Below, piece by piece: positions 33,078 to 41,823 of a DNA stretch of 59,402 bases (positions within the stretch are counted from its first letter, which is position 1; the number at the start of each line of letters is the position of its first letter). The notes beneath the pieces were generated by a model. The model was not told where the DNA came from. It searched no databases and saw only the letters and a list, made by a program, of their open reading frames with translations. Where the stretch lies: contig NZ_CBYL010000022.1 in NCBI RefSeq assembly GCF_000577335.1, positions 1 to 59,402 of the forward strand, written 5' to 3'. The position numbers and the translations under genes are program-made. This stretch comes from Faecalispora jeddahensis (GTDB lineage: Bacteria > Bacillota > Clostridia > Oscillospirales > Acutalibacteraceae).

Positions 33078-34097
33078 TTAAGAGGTTTTTATTTCGCAGG
33101 CTGTACTGCCCTCACATTTTTTCCTCAGATTTTTGCCGCTGTTTTCCGCCGCGCCAATCAGCAGCACCGCGATAATCAGTGCACCCTTTACCATGCTCTG
33201 CATGCCGGCGTTTGCTCCCATCAACTGCATGCAGGAAATAATCAGATACAAAAACAGCGAGCCCACCAGGGTACCAGCGGCATTGGCGCGGCCGCCGGAC
33301 ATCAGCGTACCGCCCACTACAATGCAGGCGATACTGTCCATCTGGTAACTGTTGCCCATGCCAAGGTAAGCGCCGGTCACGCGGGCCGAAATCAAAGCGC
33401 CGCACAGCCCGGCCAGAACCGCCGCAAACACATAGGTCAGAATCTGGGTCTTTCCCACATCCACCCCTGCAAGACGGGCCGCTTCAAGGTTCTGCCCCGT
33501 GGCCAGCAGCCCCTTGCCGTAGGTGGTAGAGGTCAGCAGAAAATGAATCGCCAGTGCAAGCAGCGCCACCAGCAAAATCATCACCGGCACCCCTGCCACA
33601 CGGAAGGTCGCAATGTTTTTCAGGATGGAGGGCACTGTGAACACATTGAAATTATGCCCGATCAGCATCGTCACCGTCACAATCAGGTAATTCATGGCCA
33701 TCGTCGCGATAATGGCGGGAATCTTCAGGTGAATGACCATCATGCTGTTGAGGAAACCCACCAGCACGCCGGACGCGACTACGGCAAGCAGCGCCGGGAG
33801 AATCATGCTGTTCTGACCGTTGCACAGTCCCATGCTCACATAAGCGCCCAGCGTGATCATGCCGGGAATGGAAAGATCGATCGCACCGCGACCGGTGGTA
33901 ACCACCAGCATCTGGGCCAGGCCGGCAATCGCCAAGAAGGAAGCGGTGTAGGCATTGTCGATCAAAGATTTCAGACTCAAACCGTTGCCGCTGCACGTGC
34001 CCATCAAAACCCAGAGGACGACGCAGCCCGCCGCCGCAAACAGCCAGCTGCCGTTGCGCTGTGTGAACTCCTGAAGACTCGCGTTTTTCTTTTTCAT
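33078..34097 (-). CDS. ABC sugar transporter permease (RbsC-like)
   Basis: A 339-residue membrane permease of the BPD_transp_2/RbsC family with about nine hydrophobic segments. LAQMLVVTTGRGAIDLSIPGMITLGAYVSM is the family signature for sugar-type permeases, and the cytoplasmic loop is in TTYGKGLLATGQNLEAARLAGVDVGKTQI. The start at 34097 overlaps the preceding fusion gene's stop by four bases (ATGA), so both are made together. It supplies the second permease half beside the one fused to the ATPase. Confidence 0.92.
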   Translation of the reverse strand: MKKKNASLQEFTQRNGSWLFAAAGCVVLWVLMGTCSGNGLSLKSLIDNAYTASFLAIAGLAQMLVVTTGRGAIDLSIPGMITLGAYVSMGLCNGQNSMILPALLAVVASGVLVGFLNSMMVIHLKIPAIIATMAMNYLIVTVTMLIGHNFNVFTVPSILKNIATFRVAGVPVMILLVALLALAIHFLLTSTTYGKGLLATGQNLEAARLAGVDVGKTQILTYVFAAVLAGLCGALISARVTGAYLGMGNSYQMDSIACIVVGGTLMSGGRANAAGTLVGSLFLYLIISCMQLMGANAGMQSMVKGALIIAVLLIGAAENSGKNLRKKCEGSTACEIKTS

Positions 34098-36559
34098 GCC
34101 TTTTTCCCCCTTCCCTTCAGCAGGCGCAACGACAAAATCAGAATCAGCACCAGGCCCTGAATCAGCGCGGTGTAATCGGTGCTGACGCTCCACAGGCCGA
34201 GCAGAACGCTGATCATTGTCAGAATCACCGCGCCGCATACCGCGCCAAAGTGAGTGACCACACCGCCCGAAAAATACCCGCCGCCAATAATGACGGAGGC
34301 CACCGCAAGCATGGTATAGGTGCCGGAGGCGGAGGAATCGGACGCGTTATTGATGGCGGAGGTGATCACACCCGCCATAAACGCGAGAACACCCGCCAGA
34401 GCATACACCGCCATGAACGCCTTTGCCTTGCTCCAGCCGGAGTTGATCATGGCATGCTCGTTGTTGCCGAAGCCCCGCAGCACGGTACCGTAGCGTGAAC
34501 GGTAAAACAGAATCGCGGCGGCCATCAGCCCTGCCAGCCAGAAGCACAGCGTATTGACCAGCGGCGTTTCGGAATAAAACACCGTGCGAATCCATTCGGG
34601 ACAGGTGCCGCCCGGCATCGCCTGCAGGGAAAGCGCTGCTCCCGTCCACAGAAAGGACATGCCCAGCGTCACGATAATTGCAGGAACATTCCGTTTGTAG
34701 ATCACATAGCCCATCAGCGGGTACAGCGCCAACGTACCCAGCAGGGCCAAAGCGCCCAAAGTCGGGTTACTGAACAGCAGCGTACAGCACAAAACATTGA
34801 TCAGCCCGCAGTAATTGCCAATGCCCAGGTCGATATGGCCCAGCCCGATGATAAAGGTCTGCCCCAGTGCGCACAGCATCAAAGCCGCAAAGCCCACCAC
34901 CATCAGCTGCAGACCGTACCCGCTCAGCAGCATCGGCGACTGAAAGGCGCAGACCGCGTAAATCGCCACCATAGCAATCAGCGCAAACGTGTACAACGGC
35001 GCGGTGCGGCGCTTTTTTTCTTCCGCCGGGCCGTGTGCTTCCTCTTCATTCTGAAAGGAAAGCCCCATGATCGTTTCATGGTCAACACTTGCACTCTCGA
35101 ACGATCCCACAATATGTCCGCCGTTCAGCACCAGCAGGTGCGTACAAAACTCCAGCTCCGCATCGTCAGAGGTTCTCCAGATCACCAGCTTGCCGCTGGC
35201 GGCCGCCTCCCGAAACACCTCGTACAAGGCATTTTTTGTGGGCTGATCCACGCCGCGTGTTGGGTCGTCGAGCAGGATGATGTCAGCATCCGCCGCAAGG
35301 GCGCGGGCAATCAGAACTTTTTGCTGGTTCCCGCCGGAAAGACAGGTGATCAGCTCCTTTGTCCCGTCGCTTTTGATATGCAGCTTCTCATACCAGTAGT
35401 GAACGGATTCCTCTAGCCATTCACGGCTCAGGTGTTTAAACATCCCGCTGCCCGCCGCTTTGGTAATCACCTGATTGTCTGCGATGGACCAGAGCGGAAA
35501 AATTCCCTCTTTTTTTCTGTCACCGGCTACAAACGCGACCTTTCCCGTCACCTTGAGCCCGTTCTTTTTCGATTTTGCCTTTAAAAAGATATCCCGCAGC
35601 AGATCGAGCTGGCCGTTTCCCTCTAAACCGGTCAGGCCCAAAATCTGGCCGCCGAAGCTCTCAAAACTGAGGTCGCTGAGTTTTTTGCTGGTGTAATGGT
35701 CGCATATCACGCTGATGTTTTGATTCACTTCGGGCGTCTCAAAGGCGGAAAGCTCTACCGAACAGCTGCCGCTGCCAATGCCTTCCCCCATCAGCTTTAC
35801 CATGTGCTCCTCGCTGGTTTCGTGAATGGCGCCTTTCCATTTTTCATTGCCGTTTTGCATGATATACACGCAGTTGGCAATCGTCATAATCTCTTTCAGA
35901 CGGTGAGAAATATAAATATATGTCATGCCTTCCCCGGCTGTTTTACACAAATATTCCTGAAGCTGCTCCGTCCGCTCAATCGGCAGGGACGAGGTCGGCT
36001 CGTCCAGAATCATCAGCTTCATCTTTTTGTCGCTCGTGGCCCGCGCAATTTCCACCATCTGCTGCTGAGCAATGCTGAGTGAATCCAGCCCTGCCGCAAC
36101 ATCGATTCCGTGGCCCGGGAAAACGCGATCCAAAGCAGCCCGTGCCATTTCCTGCGCCTGCTTTCGCCAGCCGAACGCATTTTTGATGCTTTGAGACTGC
36201 TCCACATAAAAGTTTTCGTATACCGTCAGGTTCTTGCACAGGGAAAGCTCCTGATGCACGACCCGGATTCCCAGATTTCTGGCCGCCGCCGGGTGGTATT
36301 CCTTTAAATTCACCGGGCTGCCGTCAAAAGTCAGCTCCCCTCCGTTGCACCTGACCACACCCGAAAGCGTTTTGATCAATGTGCTTTTCCCGGCGCCGTT
36401 CGCACCAACCAAGGCCAAAATATCTCCCCTATGTAAAGAAAGCGTGATGTCGTTCACCGCGATGGTGGGATAATAGACCTTTCGAAAATGTCTTGCCTCT
36501 AAAAGAAGCGACGTATCCTGCTGCTGGACAGGCTCCGCCGATTTTGTCATTGCGTCCAA
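34094..36559 (-). CDS. Fused sugar ABC ATPase (RbsA-like) and permease (RbsC-like)
   Basis: An 821-residue fusion. Residues about 15-500 are a tandem ATPase like RbsA: first Walker A GANGAGKSTLI, signature DSLSIAQQQMVEIARA, Walker B LMILDEPTSSL; the second half has a degenerate P-loop (TGLEGNGQLDLL), signature LSGGNQQKVLIARAL and LLDDPTRGVD, as is normal for RbsA. After a charged linker (EEEAHGPAEEKKRRTAP) residues about 525-821 form an RbsC-like permease with IIGLGHIDLGIGNY and a cytoplasmic loop YGTVLRGFGNNEHAM. The start is TTG with GAGGTG seven bases before it; an ATG three codons later is too far from that site. Such a fusion is unusual, since these parts are normally separate proteins. 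Confidence 0.92.
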   Translation of the reverse strand: MDAMTKSAEPVQQQDTSLLLEARHFRKVYYPTIAVNDITLSLHRGDILALVGANGAGKSTLIKTLSGVVRCNGGELTFDGSPVNLKEYHPAAARNLGIRVVHQELSLCKNLTVYENFYVEQSQSIKNAFGWRKQAQEMARAALDRVFPGHGIDVAAGLDSLSIAQQQMVEIARATSDKKMKLMILDEPTSSLPIERTEQLQEYLCKTAGEGMTYIYISHRLKEIMTIANCVYIMQNGNEKWKGAIHETSEEHMVKLMGEGIGSGSCSVELSAFETPEVNQNISVICDHYTSKKLSDLSFESFGGQILGLTGLEGNGQLDLLRDIFLKAKSKKNGLKVTGKVAFVAGDRKKEGIFPLWSIADNQVITKAAGSGMFKHLSREWLEESVHYWYEKLHIKSDGTKELITCLSGGNQQKVLIARALAADADIILLDDPTRGVDQPTKNALYEVFREAAASGKLVIWRTSDDAELEFCTHLLVLNGGHIVGSFESASVDHETIMGLSFQNEEEAHGPAEEKKRRTAPLYTFALIAMVAIYAVCAFQSPMLLSGYGLQLMVVGFAALMLCALGQTFIIGLGHIDLGIGNYCGLINVLCCTLLFSNPTLGALALLGTLALYPLMGYVIYKRNVPAIIVTLGMSFLWTGAALSLQAMPGGTCPEWIRTVFYSETPLVNTLCFWLAGLMAAAILFYRSRYGTVLRGFGNNEHAMINSGWSKAKAFMAVYALAGVLAFMAGVITSAINNASDSSASGTYTMLAVASVIIGGGYFSGGVVTHFGAVCGAVILTMISVLLGLWSVSTDYTALIQGLVLILILSLRLLKGRGKKA

Positions 36560-36662
36560 ATGCGTTCACCTCAATTCGCTGTTCTGTTGCCGCTTGCCGC
36601 TGAAAACCCGTAATCCCCCCGCTGTGCGAAAAAGCCAATCCATTTACCGGCTTTTGAGATTG

Positions 36663-36699
36663 GGCGGACCATCCGAAACGATTTTCCGGAGAGTCCGCC
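36663..36699 (-). other. Intercistronic stem-loop between binding protein and ATPase-permease genes
   Basis: GGCGGAC / GTCCGCC with an inner TCCG/CGGA stem. There is no T-run. It would limit reading-through or protect the binding-protein message, giving an excess of binding protein. Confidence 0.6.
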
Positions 36700-36725
36700 G
36701 CTTTTCATTTGCTCAGGGGAGGAAT

Positions 36726-37847
36726 TTATTTCTTCAAAATGTTTTCCACAACATAATCGTAAGACATATAGGGGCTTGCGATGGTACCGGCCTGCAGATC
36801 AGCATACTGCCCGATTTCATCCTGATTGATGTAGATAAAGGGCAGATACATTTTCTGAGGCACTTTCACGTCGTTAAGAGCCGCAACGGCCGTCCACAGC
36901 GCACCGGCGCCGCAGGAGGGCGTGGAGTTTACGGACATGGTCTCATAGCCCTTTTGCGCCTGCTGGTTCCACCAGGTCATAAATTCGGCAGTATTGTCGC
37001 CAATCGTCAGCGGAACCTCCTGCCCCATGGACTGGAATGCATTGACAACACCCATGGAGTCTGCACCGCAGTGGGTGATCACCGCGTCAATTTTCGGCAG
37101 CGACGAAAGCACATTCAGGATTCCCTGCTGGGTAACGGTGGCATCGGCCTGTCCCTGAATCTCTATCGCAATTTTTACGTCGGGGTATTTCTTCAGAACA
37201 TTGGTAATGCCCTGATAAATCCCCACGTCGGGCGCCGCGCCGGAGGGACCGCGCACAACAATCACATTGCCCTTGCCGCCGATTTTATCCATCACATACT
37301 GTGTTTTCTTTTCGCCCATGCTGACCCAGTCGTAGTCCATGGTGTAGGCGCCATCCAGATCAATAATGGAATCAAACGCAATGATCTTGATCCCCTGATC
37401 CATCGCCTTTTTGATGACGTCGTTCAGCGCGGTGGAGGATGCAGCGTTGATGCAGATCGCGTCCACCTTTTTCAGAATAAAGGAGTTGATCTGCGCAATC
37501 TGGGTGTTGACGGTATTGTCTCCATTCTGAATCTCATAGCCGGAGATATATCCTTTCTTTTTGGCCTCTTCGGCCGCCTCGGTAAACGAGCTTACCATCT
37601 GTTTGCGCCAGGTGTTGCCGTAGAACGAGTTGGAAAGGCCGATCACATACTTGCCGGATTTCAGCGCATAGTCGCCGGAGGCCGCGAGGGTGTCTTCCGC
37701 AGTGCTGCTTTCCGGGCTCTGAGCGGACTGCTCAGAAGGGGTGGCGGAGGGTGCGTTGCTGCTGGATTGGCTCGAGCCGCAGGCAGTCAGACTGAGGCCC
37801 ATGGCAGCCGCCAATAGCAGTGCCGTGAAACGGTGTGTCAATTTCAT
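36726..37847 (-). CDS. Periplasmic-type sugar-binding lipoprotein (RbsB-like)
   Basis: A 373-residue lipoprotein with a signal peptide and lipobox (LSLTACGSS), a Ser/Pro-rich linker, and a type I periplasmic-binding fold (Peripla_BP_4): KYVIGLSNSFYGNTWRKQMV at the start of the domain, AICINAASSTALNDVIKKAMDQGIKIIAFDS near residue 150, and DAVITHCGADSMGVVNAFQSMGQ near 250. It should deliver the substrate of the cluster to the fused ATPase-permease. AGGAGAAAC lies upstream. Flanked by stem-loops on both sides. Confidence 0.92.
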   Translation of the reverse strand: MKLTHRFTALLLAAAMGLSLTACGSSQSSSNAPSATPSEQSAQSPESSTAEDTLAASGDYALKSGKYVIGLSNSFYGNTWRKQMVSSFTEAAEEAKKKGYISGYEIQNGDNTVNTQIAQINSFILKKVDAICINAASSTALNDVIKKAMDQGIKIIAFDSIIDLDGAYTMDYDWVSMGEKKTQYVMDKIGGKGNVIVVRGPSGAAPDVGIYQGITNVLKKYPDVKIAIEIQGQADATVTQQGILNVLSSLPKIDAVITHCGADSMGVVNAFQSMGQEVPLTIGDNTAEFMTWWNQQAQKGYETMSVNSTPSCGAGALWTAVAALNDVKVPQKMYLPFIYINQDEIGQYADLQAGTIASPYMSYDYVVENILKK

Positions 37848-37903
37848 GTTGTTTCTCCTTTTTCAATACAATATTGTCAGGCGATACCCGCCTAAGCGAT
37901 AAA

Positions 37904-37922
37904 TGTGTTACCTGTTAACACA
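37904..37922. promoter_or_regulatory. Palindrome upstream of the binding-protein gene
   Basis: TGTGTTA, five bases, TAACACA: perfect seven-base arms, about 57 bases upstream of the start codon. It could be an operator for the GntR-family protein of the cluster, or for another regulator. Confidence 0.5.
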
Positions 37923-37993
37923 AAGAACATGAATGAAACGCCACGGAACCAATTGCATAAGAACAGAATGATTTCATTTGAAAACAGGCTGTT

Positions 37994-38028
37994 GATTTCT
38001 TCCCCTGTTTGGGGCAAGGGAAGAAATC
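37994..38028 (-). other. Intercistronic stem-loop between dehydrogenase and binding-protein genes
   Basis: GATTTCTTCCC / GGGAAGAAATC, perfect 11-base arms. No T-run follows directly on the minus strand. Confidence 0.65.
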
Positions 38029-38074
38029 ACCGTTTTCCTGTAAGTAAATTGGATGGGAATGAACTGTGGTCAGT

Positions 38075-38938
38075 TTAAATCTGAGGATTCTCCGGATGAA
38101 GCATGGTGGCAATCACCCGATCGAGTACCTCGTCATCCCAGATTTTTTTCCAGTCGTCGCGCAGAACAAGGCGGTTGCCAAGGCCGATGGCCACCTTGCA
38201 CGCATCCGATACGGGCGGCTTGCCGGGCAGCAGACCCAGGAAGTTCGCCGTCAGGTTATAGATGTGGCCCGTCAAAAAGGAAATCGCTGCATCGCGCTCA
38301 ATTCCCTTTTCCTCGGCTTTATCCACGGTTTCCGCCATGGCATACAGGCAGGTCGCGCCAAGCAGCTCCACCAAAGTCGGCTCCAAAAAGGCAATCTGCT
38401 CCGAGGTCATCACGTAAGCGTGCAAAACGGGAGCATACATATTTTTTGCCACCTCTACCAGCTGGGCAAAGCGAGCGTCATCTCCCTGAATCTTGCTCAT
38501 CACGATATCCTGCTTGCCGCCGCAGCCGCCAAAGCGGTCCTGACGCGCCTCGTAGGTGTCCTGATCCAGAAAATATGAGGGATGGCAGGGGTGGGCCACG
38601 CCAAAGGTGCAGTCATCCCGCAGGATCAGTTCTTTCGCCACCGCGGCTGCGGGGTCTAAAATCAGCAGTCCCGCTCCCGGCTGCATCATCGGGACATAAA
38701 TTTCCGAAAGCTTTTTGATCAGGGTATCCGGCACGGCAAATACGATCACCTCTGCTTCAGCGAAGGCTTCCTCCACCGGGGTCACGTCCAGGCCGCGGGC
38801 ACGGATGCTCTCTACCCCGGCCGGGGAATTCTCTACCAGCTTCAGGTCAAACAAATCCGGTCTTTTGGCCAGATTATTGCTTGTGCGCGTTCCCATTTTT
38901 CCGCCTGCGCCAATGACTGCCACTTTTAGTTTTTCCAT
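38075..38938 (-). CDS. 6PGDH-like NAD-binding enzyme, resembles D-apionate oxidoisomerase (ApnO)
   Basis: A 287-residue protein with an N-terminal Rossmann fold (VAVIGAGGKMGTRTSNNL, then VIVFAVPDTLIKKL) and the C-terminal domain of the PGDH_C group: GVAHPCHPSYFLDQ, DRFGGCGGKQDIVMSKIQG, and MTSEQIAFLEPTLVELLGATCLYAMAE. From memory this pattern matches D-apionate oxidoisomerase, which uses NAD to convert D-apionate to 3-oxo-isoapionate; I cannot check it here, and other aldonates are possible. AGGAG lies upstream. Adjacent transketolase subunits, hydroxyacid dehydrogenase and glycerate kinase fit a short route from a branched sugar acid. Confidence 0.75.
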   Translation of the reverse strand: MEKLKVAVIGAGGKMGTRTSNNLAKRPDLFDLKLVENSPAGVESIRARGLDVTPVEEAFAEAEVIVFAVPDTLIKKLSEIYVPMMQPGAGLLILDPAAAVAKELILRDDCTFGVAHPCHPSYFLDQDTYEARQDRFGGCGGKQDIVMSKIQGDDARFAQLVEVAKNMYAPVLHAYVMTSEQIAFLEPTLVELLGATCLYAMAETVDKAEEKGIERDAAISFLTGHIYNLTANFLGLLPGKPPVSDACKVAIGLGNRLVLRDDWKKIWDDEVLDRVIATMLHPENPQI

Positions 38939-39004
38939 TTGAAGTCGCTCTCCTTTTTCTATGTCGCTCTATCTCTGTCCTCCAGATTCCGAACCAGCAA
39001 AATA

Positions 39005-39943
39005 CTACCGATTCAGCGTGGAGCGAACGGTCTGTGCAATGGACTGCGGTGAAAATCCGTAATCATCTGCCAGGGGCTCCGCGGGCCCGGATTCCCCATA
39101 GCCGGTCAGCGCAATCCGGTGAACCATCGCCGGATTGTTTTCGCACACCAAACGGCTGATATAAGAACCCAGCCCGCCATTGATGTTATGGTCCTCCACA
39201 GTAAACAGCTGATCACTTTTGGAAATCACCTCTAAAATCTGATCCTGCCGCTTGCCGTACAGAATGTTGACATCTGCCACCGTGACCAAAATTCCCTCTT
39301 CTTTCAGCAGCTCGGCCGCTGCAAGCACACGGTCGAGCACAAAGCCGTTTGACAGCAGAACCGCATCGGTCCCATATTCCTTCCACACCGTAATTCCATC
39401 CGTGGAAAACGGCGCATTCTTGTCATATACATTCTTTTCGCGGCCGCTTCCGGCCCGCACATAAACCGGCCCGTCAATTTCCGCTGCCAGCCGAACCGCA
39501 TGGTAGCACTGAGCCGGATCCGCGGGCGTTAAGATCGTAAAATTCGGGATACTCGCCAGAATACCGATATCCTCATAAAACTGATGCGTCACACCCTCCC
39601 GCTCGCCGCCGAGCAGGCCGGCGTTTACACCGACAAACTTCGCGTTTAACTCCGTATAGCCCACAAAGGTGCGCATCTGCTCGCAGGCGCGCATGGTTAG
39701 AAACCCGCAGTAGGTTCCAACAAAGGGGATCAGCCCGCAGCTGGCCAGTCCGGCCGCCACATCCACGGCGCACTGCTCCGCGATTCCGCATTCCACATAG
39801 CGGCCGGGGTATTTTTCTCCGAACGGCACGGCCCGCATCGCTTTCAACGAATCCGGAGAGACCACCACAATTCTCTCATCCGTTTCGGCCATATCCATCA
39901 CGGCAGCGGCAAATGCCTCCCGCGTTCCTTTAAATTCAGTCAT
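39005..39943 (-). CDS. Transketolase, C-terminal subunit (split enzyme)
   Basis: A 312-residue subunit carrying the pyrimidine-binding domain and the C-terminal domain of transketolase. The catalytic Glu that activates thiamine diphosphate is in YVECGIAEQ near residue 54; VGTYCGFLTMRACEQMRT follows, and the C-terminal domain includes TVEDHNINGGLGSYI with the usual Glu-x-His. It pairs with the N-terminal subunit encoded just upstream, overlapping by eight bases. Split transketolases of this design include apulose-4-phosphate transketolase, which cuts a branched ketose at a tertiary alcohol. Confidence 0.92.
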   Translation of the reverse strand: MTEFKGTREAFAAAVMDMAETDERIVVVSPDSLKAMRAVPFGEKYPGRYVECGIAEQCAVDVAAGLASCGLIPFVGTYCGFLTMRACEQMRTFVGYTELNAKFVGVNAGLLGGEREGVTHQFYEDIGILASIPNFTILTPADPAQCYHAVRLAAEIDGPVYVRAGSGREKNVYDKNAPFSTDGITVWKEYGTDAVLLSNGFVLDRVLAAAELLKEEGILVTVADVNILYGKRQDQILEVISKSDQLFTVEDHNINGGLGSYISRLVCENNPAMVHRIALTGYGESGPAEPLADDYGFSPQSIAQTVRSTLNR

Positions 39944-40763
39944 CTGTCGGCACCCCCAGTTCTTTTACGGCAAGCTCATATTCTTCATCCGTGGGCACAC
40001 CCTTGTGCCACGCATTGTTGTTTTCCATGTAACTGACGCCCTTGCCCTTCACGCAGTCACAAACAATGCAGCTAGGGCATCCTTTTGTGCTTTTCGCTAC
40101 GGCGATCGCCGCCTGAATGGCCTCTATGTCGTGCCCGCAGATTTCCTGCACATGCCACCCGAATGCGCGAAAGCGGTCTGCCGGGTTGTTGATTCCAATG
40201 GTCTGTTCTATCTTTTTGTAGCTCTGCCAACCGTTTCTGTCCACAAATACAATCAGGTTATCAAGGCCCTGGCCGGTAGCGACATTGGCGCCCTCCCAGC
40301 AAACACCCTCCTGCAGCTCGCCGTCGCCGCAGATCACATAGGTGTAATATGGCCTGTTCGTGATTTTTGCCGCAAGGGCCATTCCCGCGCCGATGGCGAT
40401 CCCGTTGCCCAAAGAGCCGGAAGTCATGTCAATGCCGGGCGTATTCTTCATCGAGGGGTGCCCCTGGAACATGCTGTGAAGCCCGCGCAGATGAAAATGT
40501 TCCACCTTTGGCTGAAAGTAACCGCGCTCATTGAGTGCGGCATACCAGATCGGACAGGCATGGCCCTTGGACAAAATAAAGCGGTCTCTGTCCGGCCAAT
40601 GGGGGTCTCTTGGGTCTACCCGCATGGCATCAAAATATAAGGTGGTCACAATATCTGCCGCAGACAATGCCGGCCCAGGGTGACCGTCTTTCCCCTCGTA
40701 AACCATTCGTACTGCTTCCAGCCGCAGTTTGCTGGCAATCTTCCGCAGTTCTTTTGTTTCCAA
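39936..40763 (-). CDS. Transketolase, N-terminal subunit (split enzyme)
   Basis: A 275-residue subunit with the thiamine diphosphate-binding domain. The diphosphate/Mg motif is GDGELQEGVCWEGANVATGQGLDNLIVFVDRN (GDGE followed by N about 28 residues later), and SKGHACPIWYAAL near residue 65 and GSLGNGIAIGAGMAL are also typical. The start is probably the TTG at 40763, because AAGGAGG sits eight bases upstream of it; an in-frame GTG at 40784 would place that site inside the gene. It transfers two-carbon ketol units together with the C-terminal subunit. Confidence 0.9.
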   Translation of the reverse strand: METKELRKIASKLRLEAVRMVYEGKDGHPGPALSAADIVTTLYFDAMRVDPRDPHWPDRDRFILSKGHACPIWYAALNERGYFQPKVEHFHLRGLHSMFQGHPSMKNTPGIDMTSGSLGNGIAIGAGMALAAKITNRPYYTYVICGDGELQEGVCWEGANVATGQGLDNLIVFVDRNGWQSYKKIEQTIGINNPADRFRAFGWHVQEICGHDIEAIQAAIAVAKSTKGCPSCIVCDCVKGKGVSYMENNNAWHKGVPTDEEYELAVKELGVPTDD

Positions 40764-40993
40764 TTTCTTTTCCTCCTTATTCACAGGTATTGTATCGTTG
40801 ATTCACTCATCAGGATGTTCCCGACCAGCCGCTTGCACTTTTTAGTGGCCCAGCCTATTCGCCATTTTTCGAGCATATCCCCAGTTTATTTCCACAATCT
40901 GTATAGTTAATTTCTAAACAAACATCTCATCATGTAGAAAACAACAACCAACGTCGGATGTTTAAATACTAATTCTTCAAAAGTCTTTCTTTC

Positions 40994-41026
40994 AAAAACC
41001 AGCCATCCTGCGCTTTCTGGATGGCC
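40994..41026 (-). terminator. Terminator of the gntR gene
   Basis: GCCATCC / GGATGGC, followed on the minus strand by GGTTTTTG. A second small hairpin (GGTCAA / TTGACC at 41027-41042) precedes it. It suggests the regulator gene is transcribed alone, or with attenuated read-through into the transketolase genes. Confidence 0.75.
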
Positions 41027-41052
41027 GGTCAAACAGTTGACCAGCCGTTTCT

Positions 41053-41790
41053 CTATTTTTGATTCTGCAGTGCAATTCCCCAGTATTTGTAGCAATAGCT
41101 GAGCACTTCATTCAAATCGGCGGTACGCCGCTGCACAATAATTTCGGTCAGCTTGCGGTGAGAGTCTACCATGTGAAAGCGATCATTGCAGGCGATGGCC
41201 TCTTCAATGGATTTTTCGCGGGAATGAAGGCTGGCAAAAGCGATCATATCGTTCAGACGCGCTGTCAGGTGATTATGCGACGCCTCACAGATTCTTTCCC
41301 GATAGCGGATGTCTGCATCCAAAATTTCGGAAGAGGTCGCCTGTACATCCTGCGCTAAAACGATAAAGTGTTCAGAGGCGTCATAAATGGCGCGCATATC
41401 CTCCTCAGTACCTTTCTGAATGGCAAGAGAAAAAATCCCCCGCTCAATTACCATGCGCAGCTCCAGCAGAGCAAGAGAATCATCATCCTCCAGCAGCAGA
41501 CTGCAGGCCCACGGGGTCATCATTTTTTCTGAAAAGCGATTCACCACATAGGTGCCATCCGCACGGCGAATTTCCAGCAGACCCAGAGCTATCAGCACCT
41601 TAATGGCCTCCCGCACAGAGTTGCGGCTGACTTTCAGCGTTTCTACCAATTCAAATTCTGTGGGGATCTTGGTGCCCGGCTTCCATTCCTTTCTGCTGAT
41701 TTTACCCATCACGTATTCTACTGTAATATCAACTACAGACTTTTTATCTTCTGCCGACAGCTCGGCATCTGTGGAACCCATATATACCAT
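41053..41790 (-). CDS. GntR family regulator, FadR/FCD subfamily
   Basis: A 245-residue DNA-binding repressor. The N-terminal winged HTH has IPTEFELVETLKVSRNSVREAIKVLIALGLLEIRRADGTYVV; the FCD ligand-binding domain covers residues about 95-235, with Asp/His residues in DADIRYRERICEASHN and NDRFHMVDSHRKL that could bind a metal. FCD-type GntR proteins often respond to sugar acids. It lies upstream of the catabolic run in the same direction and probably controls it. The ribosome site is weak (AGGA, ten bases from the first ATG); an ATG three codons on is an alternative. Confidence 0.92.
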   Translation of the reverse strand: MVYMGSTDAELSAEDKKSVVDITVEYVMGKISRKEWKPGTKIPTEFELVETLKVSRNSVREAIKVLIALGLLEIRRADGTYVVNRFSEKMMTPWACSLLLEDDDSLALLELRMVIERGIFSLAIQKGTEEDMRAIYDASEHFIVLAQDVQATSSEILDADIRYRERICEASHNHLTARLNDMIAFASLHSREKSIEEAIACNDRFHMVDSHRKLTEIIVQRRTADLNEVLSYCYKYWGIALQNQK

Positions 41791-41823
41791 AATTTAAACG
41801 TCCTACATTCATTTGATGCGCTC

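Noticed and set aside
40764-41790. GntR gene as first gene of the same transcript as the transketolase genes
   Set aside because: A terminator-like hairpin with T-run lies at 40994-41026, so the regulator is more likely separate, although read-through cannot be excluded.
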